This document shows, piece by piece, positions 18,643 through 26,789 of a stretch of 64,000 bases of DNA. Positions within the stretch are counted from its first letter, which is position 1, and the number at the start of each line of letters is the position of its first letter. The position numbers and the translations under genes were made by a program. The stretch lies in assembly GCA_944393295.1 (NCBI GenBank), contig CALXZR010000008.1:26093-90092 (forward strand). Direction: 5' to 3'. Under the pieces are notes generated by a model. The model had not been told where the DNA came from. It did not search any database and was given only the letters and a program-made list of their open reading frames with translations. The DNA comes from an uncultured Clostridia bacterium (GTDB lineage Bacteria > Bacillota_A > Clostridia > TANB77 > CAG-508).

Positions 18643-18677
18643 AAAAAATGCAAAAAGAATATACTTTTTGCATTTTT
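18643..18677. terminator. Terminator after the Spo0E-like gene
   Basis: Inverted repeat AAAAATGCAAAAAG / CTTTTTGCATTTTT with a seven-base loop, able to act in either direction. It separates the Spo0E-like gene from the Nudix cluster. Confidence 0.75.
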
Positions 18678-18724
18678 ATTTAAATTTTATTATATTATTT
18701 ATGTATATTTTTTTATTTAGTATT

Positions 18725-18874
18725 TTAGTTAAGTTTATATATTTTTTCTTCGTAAAACTTTGCAATCAAATTGTCTAATTCTACACTAATATTATATATG
18801 ATTGCATAATCTTTTCCTTCTGCAATGCTCTCATTAAGTCTATCCCTTAATTTACAAATTTCATCATTTAACAT
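18725..18874 (-). CDS. Spo0E-like aspartyl-phosphate phosphatase, 49 residues
   Basis: A short ORF (begins MLNDEICKLRDRL). The signature SVELDNLIAKFY (about residues 30-41) matches the SxELDxLI helix of the Spo0E/YisI/YnzD family, which dephosphorylates Spo0A~P and delays sporulation. Length and two-helix layout fit the family. The AAGGAGAG SD is spaced correctly before the ATG and a terminator follows. It supports a spore-forming host with a Spo0A phosphorelay. Confidence 0.85.
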   Translation of the reverse strand: MLNDEICKLRDRLNESIAEGKDYAIIYNISVELDNLIAKFYEEKIYKLN

Positions 18875-19009
18875 ACAATCACTCTCCTTAAATACATTTT
18901 CTCCTTAGTACAATTTTAAAATAACATATTACCACAGCAAAGTCAATAATTTAGCAAGTTTTGCTGATTTTTTCGTTCGACAAAAGTTGTCTTTTTTTAC
19001 ACTTTTCGA

Positions 19010-19795
19010 CTATTTTCTATTTTTAAGTTTTCCCTTTAGTAAAAAACAACAAGAATATACAAAAATTATAAGTGATACTACTTTAGAAATTCTAAAATCT
19101 AAAAACATCAAACTATCTTGTCTTAATCCTTCTAAAAAGAATCTTGCAAATGAATACATTGCTAAATAACTAAAACAAATTTCACCAGCAAATTTTCGCT
19201 TTTTTTGCAAAGCTCTTAAAATAAAAAACATAATTAAACAAATTATACATTCATACAAAAATACTGGGTGTACTTCCATGTAGCCTTGCTCTGTAAAAAT
19301 TCCCATTCTAAATAAACTATCAGTTTGGTATCCATACGCTTCTATATTGAAAAAATTTCCCCATCTTCCTATACATTGTGCTATACTTACAAAAGGAACT
19401 ATATAATCAAAAAAATCCAATTTATTAATTCCATATTTTTTACACATTTTTATAATTACAATTACTCCTGCTATAAGTCCGCCATAAATAGCAAGTCCAC
19501 CATTTCTAAAATTTAATATTTCAATTGGATTTTCTAAATAATCAGTTATATTAAATATTATGTAATATAGTCTAGCTCCTATTATACCAAATATTAGAGC
19601 TATTGCCATAATTTCTAAAACTTGCTGAAAATCTATATAATATTTTTCTTTACTAATTTTGCATAAAACAAATGCTACTATAATTCCTAAAACTATGCAA
19701 ACAGCATACCAATGTATATCTACACCTAATATACTGAATGCTATTTTAGGAATTTCTATACTTATATTAAAGGCCGGAAAAGTTACAATATCCAT
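19010..19795 (-). CDS. lgt: Prolipoprotein diacylglyceryl transferase
   Basis: Membrane enzyme that moves diacylglycerol from phosphatidylglycerol to the lipobox Cys of prelipoproteins. The 261 residues have about seven helices and the hallmarks GARLYYIIFN, NGGLAIYGGLIAG and IGRWGNFFNIEAYG (the Lgt signature with essential Arg/Asn/Glu), then HPVFLYE. It is 13 bases after the M16 peptidase gene in the same direction. Confidence 0.96.
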   Translation of the reverse strand: MDIVTFPAFNISIEIPKIAFSILGVDIHWYAVCIVLGIIVAFVLCKISKEKYYIDFQQVLEIMAIALIFGIIGARLYYIIFNITDYLENPIEILNFRNGGLAIYGGLIAGVIVIIKMCKKYGINKLDFFDYIVPFVSIAQCIGRWGNFFNIEAYGYQTDSLFRMGIFTEQGYMEVHPVFLYECIICLIMFFILRALQKKRKFAGEICFSYLAMYSFARFFLEGLRQDSLMFLDFRISKVVSLIIFVYSCCFLLKGKLKNRK

Positions 19796-19807
19796 ATAAA
19801 ACTCCTT

Positions 19808-21088
19808 CTATTTCTTTTTTAGTGGTCTTATAATTGAGGTAACTCTTTTTTCTTCAACTAATACCTCTTTTAATATTTCTTCAACTGTTTCTTTTGTTAA
19901 AATATTAAATTCTTCAAAATATATAAAAGGACCAATTCCCTTTATATAATCCGATAATAAATTATTTGCCACTACAGCAATATCATTATATTCTTTTACA
20001 TATTCACCATATAATTTCTTTTTAATTCTTAAAAATTCTTCTTCTTTAAAACCCGTTTTTTTGAATTTTTCAATCTCATTTTTTATTTGTTCTATAACCT
20101 CTTCTGGATTACTTGATTGACCTTGAATTAATAAATGTGCATAATTTTTTGAAAATTCATAATCATAAGTTAATTCTGAATATAAAAGTCCTTCATTATA
20201 CAATCTTTGATATAAATCTGAACTTTTTCCTAATATCAAATAAAAAATTATATCCATTGCTAAATCTTTTTTAGCAAACTTTTCTATTTCAACTTTATCT
20301 TTATAGCCTATCATAAAGCAAGGTAGACTAATCTCCATTTCTGCTTCTTCTTGTTTCTTAAATATTTCCTCTGGTTCAGTTTCATATATTCTTTTTATAT
20401 CTGTTTTATTTCTTGGTAATGTTATCCTTTCTTCTATATTTTTTAATATATCATTAATTTCAAAATCACCTGCTACTACTAAAACCATATTATCTAATCT
20501 GTAAAAAGTATTATATATTTTATATAAATTTTCCTTATTTATTTTAGCTATAGTTTCTTTTGTTCCAGCAACATCAATCCTAATTGAATTTTTAGAATAC
20601 ATACATCTTATGGCATTCATATACAATTTCCAATCTGGATAATCATCATACATCATTATTTCTTGTCCAATAATTCCACGCTCTTTTTCTACATTCTCAT
20701 CTGTAAAATATGGATTTTGAACATAATTCATAAATTCATCCAAAGCTTTATAAAAATTGTCCGAACATTCATATAAGTATGCTGTTATAGAATTACTTGT
20801 ATAAGCATTTGCATCTACACCTAAGCTAGATAGTACATCTAAACTATTTTTTCCATTTTCTTGTTCAAACAATTTGTGTTCTAAATAATGTGCTATTCCA
20901 TCTGGCACAATCGTTTCTTCTGTATCTCCTGGACTAATAAAATGATTATCTATTGAGCCAAACTTTGTACCCCAGATTATATATTTTTTTTGTATATTCT
21001 TTCTTGGAAATACCATTACCGTTAGTCCATTTTTCATTTTTTCAATATATACTTTCTCTTGTATTTTATTGTTTTCTATTATTTGCAC
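19808..21088 (-). CDS. M16 zinc peptidase, YfmH type
   Basis: A 426-residue M16 peptidase with the inverted zinc motif HYLEH (in IAHYLEHKLFEQ, about residues 66-77) and the distal Glu in ERGIIGQE about 70 residues on. It is therefore the catalytically competent half of a pair with the next gene upstream. YfmH/YfmF-type pairs in Firmicutes have been associated with EF-P lysine 5-aminopentanol modification, but the direct substrate is unclear. The two genes are adjacent and co-directional. Confidence 0.9.
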   Translation of the reverse strand: MQIIENNKIQEKVYIEKMKNGLTVMVFPRKNIQKKYIIWGTKFGSIDNHFISPGDTEETIVPDGIAHYLEHKLFEQENGKNSLDVLSSLGVDANAYTSNSITAYLYECSDNFYKALDEFMNYVQNPYFTDENVEKERGIIGQEIMMYDDYPDWKLYMNAIRCMYSKNSIRIDVAGTKETIAKINKENLYKIYNTFYRLDNMVLVVAGDFEINDILKNIEERITLPRNKTDIKRIYETEPEEIFKKQEEAEMEISLPCFMIGYKDKVEIEKFAKKDLAMDIIFYLILGKSSDLYQRLYNEGLLYSELTYDYEFSKNYAHLLIQGQSSNPEEVIEQIKNEIEKFKKTGFKEEEFLRIKKKLYGEYVKEYNDIAVVANNLLSDYIKGIGPFIYFEEFNILTKETVEEILKEVLVEEKRVTSIIRPLKKK

Positions 21089-21112
21089 TAAAATTTCCTC
21101 CTGAAAATAATT

Positions 21113-22390
21113 TTAATCCTTTAAAAAATAAATTGTATTAATTTGAATCTGATTAGCAAGCTCTATAATTTCTTCTTTAGTAACTGCTTCTATATTTTCT
21201 AAATATGTTTCTAAATCCATGTTAGTTTTTGCAATTTCTTGACCTATATAATATACTACTTCTGTATCTTGTTCTTCACTTACAGATTTAACTCCAGAAA
21301 TTAAATATTTTTTTGCATTCCTTATATCTTCATCAGTAAAATTTCCTTGTTTTATATTTTCTAATTGTTCTTTTATAATTTCTAAAGCTTTTTCATAATT
21401 AGATATTTCTATACCACATCTAATAAAAATATTTAATTTTTGCTTTACAAAATTAGATCTTGCGCTATAAGCTAGACTTGCTTTTTCTCTAACATTTTGA
21501 AAAAGCATTGAAGCTGCACCATCACCTAGAATTGCATTATATACCAAAGATACACATTGTAAATTTTTTTGTTTACTTAAAATATCCATTCCTATTACAA
21601 GTTTTCCTTGAGATATATTCATACTTTCTGTAATTTCTCTAGGTTTATCCACTTTTTGTTTAATTTCTGTGAATTCATTATTCAATTTATAATTCTCTGC
21701 TCTTGGTATTAACTTTTCAATATTTGAATTTTCTAATAATATAGTTTTCAAATGATTTTCATTCATATTTCCAGAAATAAATATATCTATTTTAGCAGTT
21801 TGTATCAATTTTAAATATTGACTTGTAATATTTTCTTTTGTTATTTTATCTACATCTTCTAGATTTCCATATTTGTAAATACCAAAACCTTCATTGTTAT
21901 ACATAGTATTTAAGCAATTTTCTAACGCATAAAGATCTTTATCATCTATTTTACTTTCTATAATTCTTTTTAATTTTTCCTTTTCCGTTTTTAAAAATTC
22001 ATCTTTAAAACATTCTTTTTCAAAAATTGGATTAAATACTATTTCTAACAATAAATCTAAAGCTTCATCCATAAGATTTTCTGTATTATTTGTATATTCA
22101 TCTCTAATAGTTTCTACATAAAATTTCAAGACCTGATTATCTCCAATCTTGTCAATACCACAATCAAAAGATGCACCATATAATTCATCTAATTTTTTAC
22201 TAATTTCTTCTTGTGTTTTATATTTCTTAGTTCCTCTTTTTAATAAAAAAGGTATTATAGCATTTTCTGTTACAGTTTCCTTTTCTAATGGTACAGTTAA
22301 TAAAACACAAGCTAAATTAGTTTTAAAAATATTAGTCTGAATAAAATGTAAATTTATTCCTTGTTTCAATTCTATTTTCTTATTGCTCAT
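21113..22390 (-). CDS. M16-family protein lacking the zinc motif, YfmF type
   Basis: A 425-residue M16-fold protein. The usual HxxEH segment is replaced by FLLKRGTKKYKTQEE, so it cannot bind catalytic zinc and is the non-catalytic partner of the downstream M16 enzyme. The C-terminal half retains the conserved arginine/tyrosine region (REKASLAYSARSNF) typical of M16 partner subunits. It is first of the YfmF-YfmH-lgt cluster. Confidence 0.9.
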   Translation of the reverse strand: MSNKKIELKQGINLHFIQTNIFKTNLACVLLTVPLEKETVTENAIIPFLLKRGTKKYKTQEEISKKLDELYGASFDCGIDKIGDNQVLKFYVETIRDEYTNNTENLMDEALDLLLEIVFNPIFEKECFKDEFLKTEKEKLKRIIESKIDDKDLYALENCLNTMYNNEGFGIYKYGNLEDVDKITKENITSQYLKLIQTAKIDIFISGNMNENHLKTILLENSNIEKLIPRAENYKLNNEFTEIKQKVDKPREITESMNISQGKLVIGMDILSKQKNLQCVSLVYNAILGDGAASMLFQNVREKASLAYSARSNFVKQKLNIFIRCGIEISNYEKALEIIKEQLENIKQGNFTDEDIRNAKKYLISGVKSVSEEQDTEVVYYIGQEIAKTNMDLETYLENIEAVTKEEIIELANQIQINTIYFLKD

Positions 22391-22439
22391 TATAAATTCT
22401 CCTATGTTTATTTGTGTATATTATTACCAGTTATTTTTT

Positions 22440-24203
22440 CTATATACATTTTCTTCCTTCTGCTTTTCCATATTTTATATAATGCATAAAATATTCAATA
22501 TTGTTTTCTCCAAAAGCTTTATATAAATCCTCATTATATTTTCTATATACTCTTATATCAAAGTTTTTTGATGTCTTTCTATCCTCACTTATTCCTTTAC
22601 CTATAAAATGAAACAATGCAGACTTATAATCTTCTCCAAATGCATTTTTCAAATCTATATTATTTTCTACATAATCTTTTAAAGAGAAAACTTCTGATGC
22701 TACTCTTCCTTCTGCAATTCCATTTTTATAAAAATGATTTTTTAAAGCATCTTTATTATTTCCAAAAGCATTTTTTAAATCTTGATTTGAATTTGCATAA
22801 AAATCACTATCAAATACTATTTTCTCTATTTCACCAGCTAAATTACCTATTCTACCTTCATTTTTTCCAAATTTAGCAAAATGAAAAATTGCATCAGCAT
22901 TACTTAAATTTTTTAAATCTTCGTATACTCTATAAAAATTAACATCAAAGGTTTCTGAAATTTTTCTATCTTCATAAATTCCTGTTTCTAGAAAATGCTT
23001 ATAACTACTTACATAATCTTTTCCAAATGTATTATTTAAATCAGAATTATTAGATAAATAATACTCTACATCAAATATACTAGAAGCTTGTCTTCCTTCT
23101 TTTATTCCATTTGAAATCCAATGTTTATACAAAGCCTCTTCATTATTTCCAAAAGCTTGCTTTAAATCTAAATTAAAATTTGCATATTCGTTATAATCAA
23201 ATACTATTATTTTTCTATTTGAATTTATTTCAGATATTCTATTTTCTTTATATCCAAAATTTCTATAATGAAGAATTAAATCATAATTATTCATACCTTG
23301 TAAATCTTTATTAAATAATCTATAAATGCTTATATTAAAATTTTCTGAAGTAGGTCTATCCTCGTTATATCCACCACTCAAATAGTGCTTATATGCTGCC
23401 ATATAATTATTTCCGAAAACATTTTTTAAATCAGAATTATTTTCTAAATAATATCTAACATTAAAATTGCAAGAAGCTTGTCTTCCCTCTTCTATGCCAG
23501 TATTGTACCAATGAATTTTTAAGTTATTTTCATCATATCCAAATGCATTTTTCAAATCTGGATTATTGTCAGCATAAAATTTACTATCAAAAGCAATATC
23601 ATTAAAAGAATGCCATGGATTATTTGAATTTGGATCTGTAGGATCCCAACCTCTTAAATATTCAAATAATTCTGTTAAATGCATAGCACTTGGTTTTCCT
23701 AAAGGTCCTGGATCACTACTTGCATAGAATTCTACTTCTGTTCCACTTTTGCAATTATCGTAAATCCATTTTGCATCTTCTATTTTTAAACGAATACATC
23801 CAGCAGATGCTGATGTACCTAATTTATCGTATTCCCAAAATTCTAAAGAGCTAGCATCTCCATTTCTGGTATATGGTACTGAATGAAATAATATATTTCC
23901 TACAATTCTAGAACAATATTGACCATATACACCTCCAAAAAGTGCTAACCAGCGATATTTATAATTTAGTTTGTAAACTCCGCTAGTTGGTGTAGCCGTA
24001 CCACAAGAGCAAATCATTGCCTTGATAGGTGTTAAATTATTTCCATTTTTTTCATAAATGGTAACTACATTTGCTTCATAATTTACCTTTATATAGTAAT
24101 CCCCTGAAGAAGCATAGCTTACGTTATTTTTTAATATAGTTATAAATAAAATAGCTAAAAATATAATAAAAGCAAATACTTTTTTTAAAAATTTGTTTCT
24201 CAT
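22440..24203 (-). CDS. L,D-transpeptidase (YkuD) with nine C-terminal EGR repeats
   Basis: A 587-residue exported wall enzyme. A signal or anchor (about 8-27) precedes a YkuD domain (about 35-165) with His in FHSVPY and the active-site Cys in SASAGCIRL, which forms 3-3 cross-links or attaches proteins to the wall. The rest is nine tandem repeats of about 40-45 residues with consensus YxxNxDLKxAFG...HxxxxGxxEGR. They fall into three triads: the first member begins FDxxxYA, the second FxxxxYxxNxDL and the third FxxxxYRxxxxDL. The same triad occurs in the CotH-type protein. The repeats probably bind the wall or a surface partner; their function is not established. Confidence 0.9.
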   Translation of the reverse strand: MRNKFLKKVFAFIIFLAILFITILKNNVSYASSGDYYIKVNYEANVVTIYEKNGNNLTPIKAMICSCGTATPTSGVYKLNYKYRWLALFGGVYGQYCSRIVGNILFHSVPYTRNGDASSLEFWEYDKLGTSASAGCIRLKIEDAKWIYDNCKSGTEVEFYASSDPGPLGKPSAMHLTELFEYLRGWDPTDPNSNNPWHSFNDIAFDSKFYADNNPDLKNAFGYDENNLKIHWYNTGIEEGRQASCNFNVRYYLENNSDLKNVFGNNYMAAYKHYLSGGYNEDRPTSENFNISIYRLFNKDLQGMNNYDLILHYRNFGYKENRISEINSNRKIIVFDYNEYANFNLDLKQAFGNNEEALYKHWISNGIKEGRQASSIFDVEYYLSNNSDLNNTFGKDYVSSYKHFLETGIYEDRKISETFDVNFYRVYEDLKNLSNADAIFHFAKFGKNEGRIGNLAGEIEKIVFDSDFYANSNQDLKNAFGNNKDALKNHFYKNGIAEGRVASEVFSLKDYVENNIDLKNAFGEDYKSALFHFIGKGISEDRKTSKNFDIRVYRKYNEDLYKAFGENNIEYFMHYIKYGKAEGRKCI

Positions 24204-24376
24204 ATATTTCTCCTTTTATTTAAATTCTATATAGATTATAACATATCATTTTTAAATTGTATATTCATTATTTGCGTAAGCTTAAAAATATTTTATTAAG
24301 ATTATTAGTAATTTTTATGCCTTATTAGAATATAATTATATTAACAATATGTTTATAAAAAATATTATATAATCTA

Positions 24377-24405
24377 TTGACTTTTGCTTTTTTTTTTGGT
24401 ATTAT
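24377..24405 (+). promoter_or_regulatory. Promoter of the tRNA-Gly/tRNA-Cys unit
   Basis: TTGACT at 24377, 17-base spacer, TATTAT at 24400, 28 bases before the first tRNA. The rest of the gap from 24204 is featureless AT-rich sequence that should also contain the divergent L,D-transpeptidase promoter. Confidence 0.75.
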
Positions 24406-24433
24406 AGTAATGCTTTTACAAAAGCACTTGTAT

Positions 24434-24509
24434 GCGGGAATAGCTCAGTTGATAGAGCGTCGCCTTGCCAAGGCGAAGGTCGCGGGTTTGAGCCCCGTTT
24501 CCCGCTCCA
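24434..24509 (+). tRNA. tRNA-Gly (GCC)
   Basis: Seven-base acceptor GCGGGAA/TTCCCGC, anticodon arm CGCCTTGCCAAGGCG with GCC, T-loop TTTGAGC and encoded CCA. It reads GGC and GGT codons. Confidence 0.96.
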
Positions 24510-24529
24510 TTTTTTTATAATATAATTAT

Positions 24530-24603
24530 GGCGCTATAGCCAAGTGGTAAGGCACGAGTCTGCAAAACTCTGATCCCCGGTTCAAATCCGGGTGGCGCCT
24601 CCA
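24530..24603 (+). tRNA. tRNA-Cys (GCA)
   Basis: Acceptor GGCGCTA/TGGCGCC, anticodon loop CTGCAAA with GCA, T arm CCCGGTTCAAATCCGGG and encoded CCA. It lies 20 bases after tRNA-Gly and is probably co-transcribed. Confidence 0.96.
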
Positions 24604-24640
24604 AAAAGTTAGCATTTTTTATAATTTGCTAACTTTTTTA
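24603..24640 (+). terminator. Terminator of the tRNA unit
   Basis: Inverted repeat AAAAAGTTAGCA / TGCTAACTTTTT followed by T residues, immediately after tRNA-Cys. Confidence 0.8.
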
Positions 24641-24772
24641 TTTTTTGGATTTTCTCAAAAAATACTGTATAGAAGAAGGTAACAAAGAAAAAATAAACTT
24701 TAAAATTATATAAATTAATGTTATAATCGTTTTAGTATCAAAGAATATTATATATATCTTGGAGGAATAATT

Positions 24773-24811
24773 ATGGAATATATAAAAAAAAAGATGTTAT
24801 TATATATTTAG
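24773..24811 (+). CDS. Candidate short peptide gene with a possible poly-A frameshift
   Basis: A TATAAT box (24722), a strong GGAGG SD seven bases before ATG 24773 and a terminator at 24882 bracket a tiny ORF that reads 12 codons (MEYIKKKMLLYI). If one A were lost from the A9 run, translation would continue to 24851 and end in SLSKCVIGCMRHS, a Cys-containing tail. The SD and terminator suggest a real transcript; the product is not recognised. It could be a small peptide, a leader or a small RNA. Confidence 0.35.
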   Translation: MEYIKKKMLLYI

Positions 24812-24881
24812 TTTAAGCAAATGTGTCATAGGTTGTATGAGACATAGTTAACTAATTGATTATTTTGAGAATCTATCAAAT

Positions 24882-24926
24882 AAAAAAGAAAATAAGCTTA
24901 TTTCTAAGTTTATTTTCTTTTTTATT
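24882..24926. terminator. Bidirectional terminator between the short peptide and the 99-aa membrane gene
   Basis: Long near-perfect inverted repeat (arms 24882-24900 and 24905-24923, loop TTTC) rich in A on one side and T on the other. Confidence 0.8.
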
Positions 24927-25226
24927 TTAATTAAGATTTTTTAAGAACTTTATGCAATCTGCTAAAAGCAATATGCCTATAACTATACTTACAAAGTCTA
25001 AGGATACAATATAAAGTATTGATAATATTATTCCAAAAATAGGTCCTAATTTACTCTTTTTAAAAGAGAAAATCATAAATAATGCAATTAATACTATTGA
25101 AAGACCAGCACCTATCAAAGCATATGAATTTTCAGCTTTAATATTAATAATTATTATAACTATTTGTAAGAATAATAATACTATACCCCAAAAAATTAAA
25201 TTAGATTTTAATTTTTTATCATCCAT
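24927..25226 (-). CDS. Small integral membrane protein, unknown
   Basis: A 99-residue protein, mostly hydrophobic, with three or four predicted helices (residues about 9-27, 36-53, 60-92) and a lysine-rich FSFKKSKLG loop. There are no recognisable motifs. It stands alone between two terminators with its own upstream region; I cannot assign a role. Confidence 0.6.
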   Translation of the reverse strand: MDDKKLKSNLIFWGIVLLFLQIVIIIINIKAENSYALIGAGLSIVLIALFMIFSFKKSKLGPIFGIILSILYIVSLDFVSIVIGILLLADCIKFLKNLN

Positions 25227-25390
25227 TTTTTTACCATTAAATACATATTGTACTTCCTTTCATATCATATTTAATGAAATTATATTTTTTATTTTTTTCA
25301 AAGTCAATTACATTTATATTTCATTTTTAATCACATTAAAATAAATTTTTTTATTTTATTTATATACTTCATTGTTTGAGAAAAAATAGT

Positions 25391-25432
25391 AAAAAGTTGT
25401 GCAAATTATTTTTTTAATTTACACAACTTTTT
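25391..25432 (-). terminator. Terminator of the CBS/CorC gene
   Basis: Near-perfect 17-base arms (25391-25407 and 25416-25432, centred on AAAGTTGTG/CACAACTTT) around an eight-base loop, 19 bases after the stop. Confidence 0.85.
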
Positions 25433-25450
25433 GTTTAATAATTATAAATT

Positions 25451-26761
25451 TTATTCTTTTTCCTCTTCTTTTTCACCTTCTAAAACTTTACAAATCTTTA
25501 CACTTACAATTCTATTATCTTCAAACTTTTCAACTTTATATATTGCCTTATCTGTCTCTACAACTGGTTTTTCTTTTGGTTTTGGAATTCTTCCAAGTTC
25601 TTCTAATATATATCCAGATAAAGTATCATAATCCCCTTCTGGAATTGATATATCTAATATTTTTTCAAGTTCATAAATTGAAATAGTTCCATCTACTAAA
25701 AAAGTATTTTCATCTAGCTTTTCGTATTTTTCAGTTGGTACATCATATTCGTCATAGATTTCACCAACTAATTCTTCTAAAATATCTTCCATTGTAACAA
25801 CACCAGCAGTTCCACCATACTCATCTACAACTATAGCTATTTGTTTTTTATTTTTTTGAAATTCTTTAAATAATTCATTTACTTTTTTAGTTTCTGGTAC
25901 AAAATAAACTTCTTTAGCTAAACTTTTAATTTTATTATTTCTATTTTTATTAGATAAAAGAATATCTTTTAAATATACTATTCCCTTTACTTCATCAATA
26001 GTCTCATCATAAATAGGAATTCGACTATAGCCTCTTTCTTCTGTTAATTCCTCTATAACTTCACCTATACTTGTATTTGAGTCTACTGCAAACATATTTG
26101 TTCTATCTGTCATTATTTCAGATACAGTTCTATCATTAAATTCAAATACATTATTTATCATTTCTTTTTCATCTTTTTGAATAGTACCTTTTTCTTGTCC
26201 TGCGTCTACCATCATTCTTATTTCTTCTTCTGTAACTGTGCTTTCTTCATTTTCTGTAACACCAAAAATTTTTGAAACTACATTTGTAGAAAATGTTAAA
26301 AATTTAACAAAGGGAGCAGTTAATAGAGAAATTATTCTTATTATTCCAATTGAGCCAAAAGCAATTTTTTCATAATGTTTCATAGCTAATCTTTTTGGTA
26401 CTAATTCTCCAAAAATTAAAGTAAAATAAGAAAGAATAATTGTAATTAAAACAAGTGAAATTGCTCTCCAAGCAGAAACTCCTACAGTTGGGAACCAACT
26501 ATTTAATACAGGTGCTAATTTATCAACAAAAGTATCTGCTGCAAAAGCACTTGATAAAAATCCTGCAAGTGTTATTCCTATTTGAATAGTTGCTAAAAAT
26601 TTACTAGGATTCTTTACCATTTTTTCAATTGACTTTGCCTTTTTATTTCCTTCCTTTGCCATTTTTTCTATTTTTGCATCATTTAGCGAAATAAAGGCTA
26701 TTTCAGCTGCTGCGAAAAATGCATTTACGAAAATTAAAATTATTAAAACCAATATTTGCAT
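25451..26761 (-). CDS. CNNM/HlyC-CorC family membrane protein with CBS domains
   Basis: A 436-residue protein with an N-terminal DUF21 (CNNM) transmembrane domain (about 1-190, starting with an exported helix ILVLIILIFVNAFFAAAE), a tandem CBS pair (about 205-335, including VSEIMTDRTNMFAV and VDEYGGTAGVVTMEDILEE) and a C-terminal CorC_HlyC domain. Family members are linked to Mg2+/Co2+ efflux or homeostasis, with the CBS pair as a nucleotide sensor. The hemolysin label is historical. It follows the CotH-type gene by 28 bases. Confidence 0.93.
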   Translation of the reverse strand: MQILVLIILIFVNAFFAAAEIAFISLNDAKIEKMAKEGNKKAKSIEKMVKNPSKFLATIQIGITLAGFLSSAFAADTFVDKLAPVLNSWFPTVGVSAWRAISLVLITIILSYFTLIFGELVPKRLAMKHYEKIAFGSIGIIRIISLLTAPFVKFLTFSTNVVSKIFGVTENEESTVTEEEIRMMVDAGQEKGTIQKDEKEMINNVFEFNDRTVSEIMTDRTNMFAVDSNTSIGEVIEELTEERGYSRIPIYDETIDEVKGIVYLKDILLSNKNRNNKIKSLAKEVYFVPETKKVNELFKEFQKNKKQIAIVVDEYGGTAGVVTMEDILEELVGEIYDEYDVPTEKYEKLDENTFLVDGTISIYELEKILDISIPEGDYDTLSGYILEELGRIPKPKEKPVVETDKAIYKVEKFEDNRIVSVKICKVLEGEKEEEKE

Positions 26762-26789
26762 TTATATATCCTCTTTCTTGTTTATTAAA

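Noticed and set aside
24204..24376. Riboswitch or small RNA before the tRNA unit
   Set aside because: Only AT-rich sequence with weak dyads; no conserved riboswitch core was recognised.
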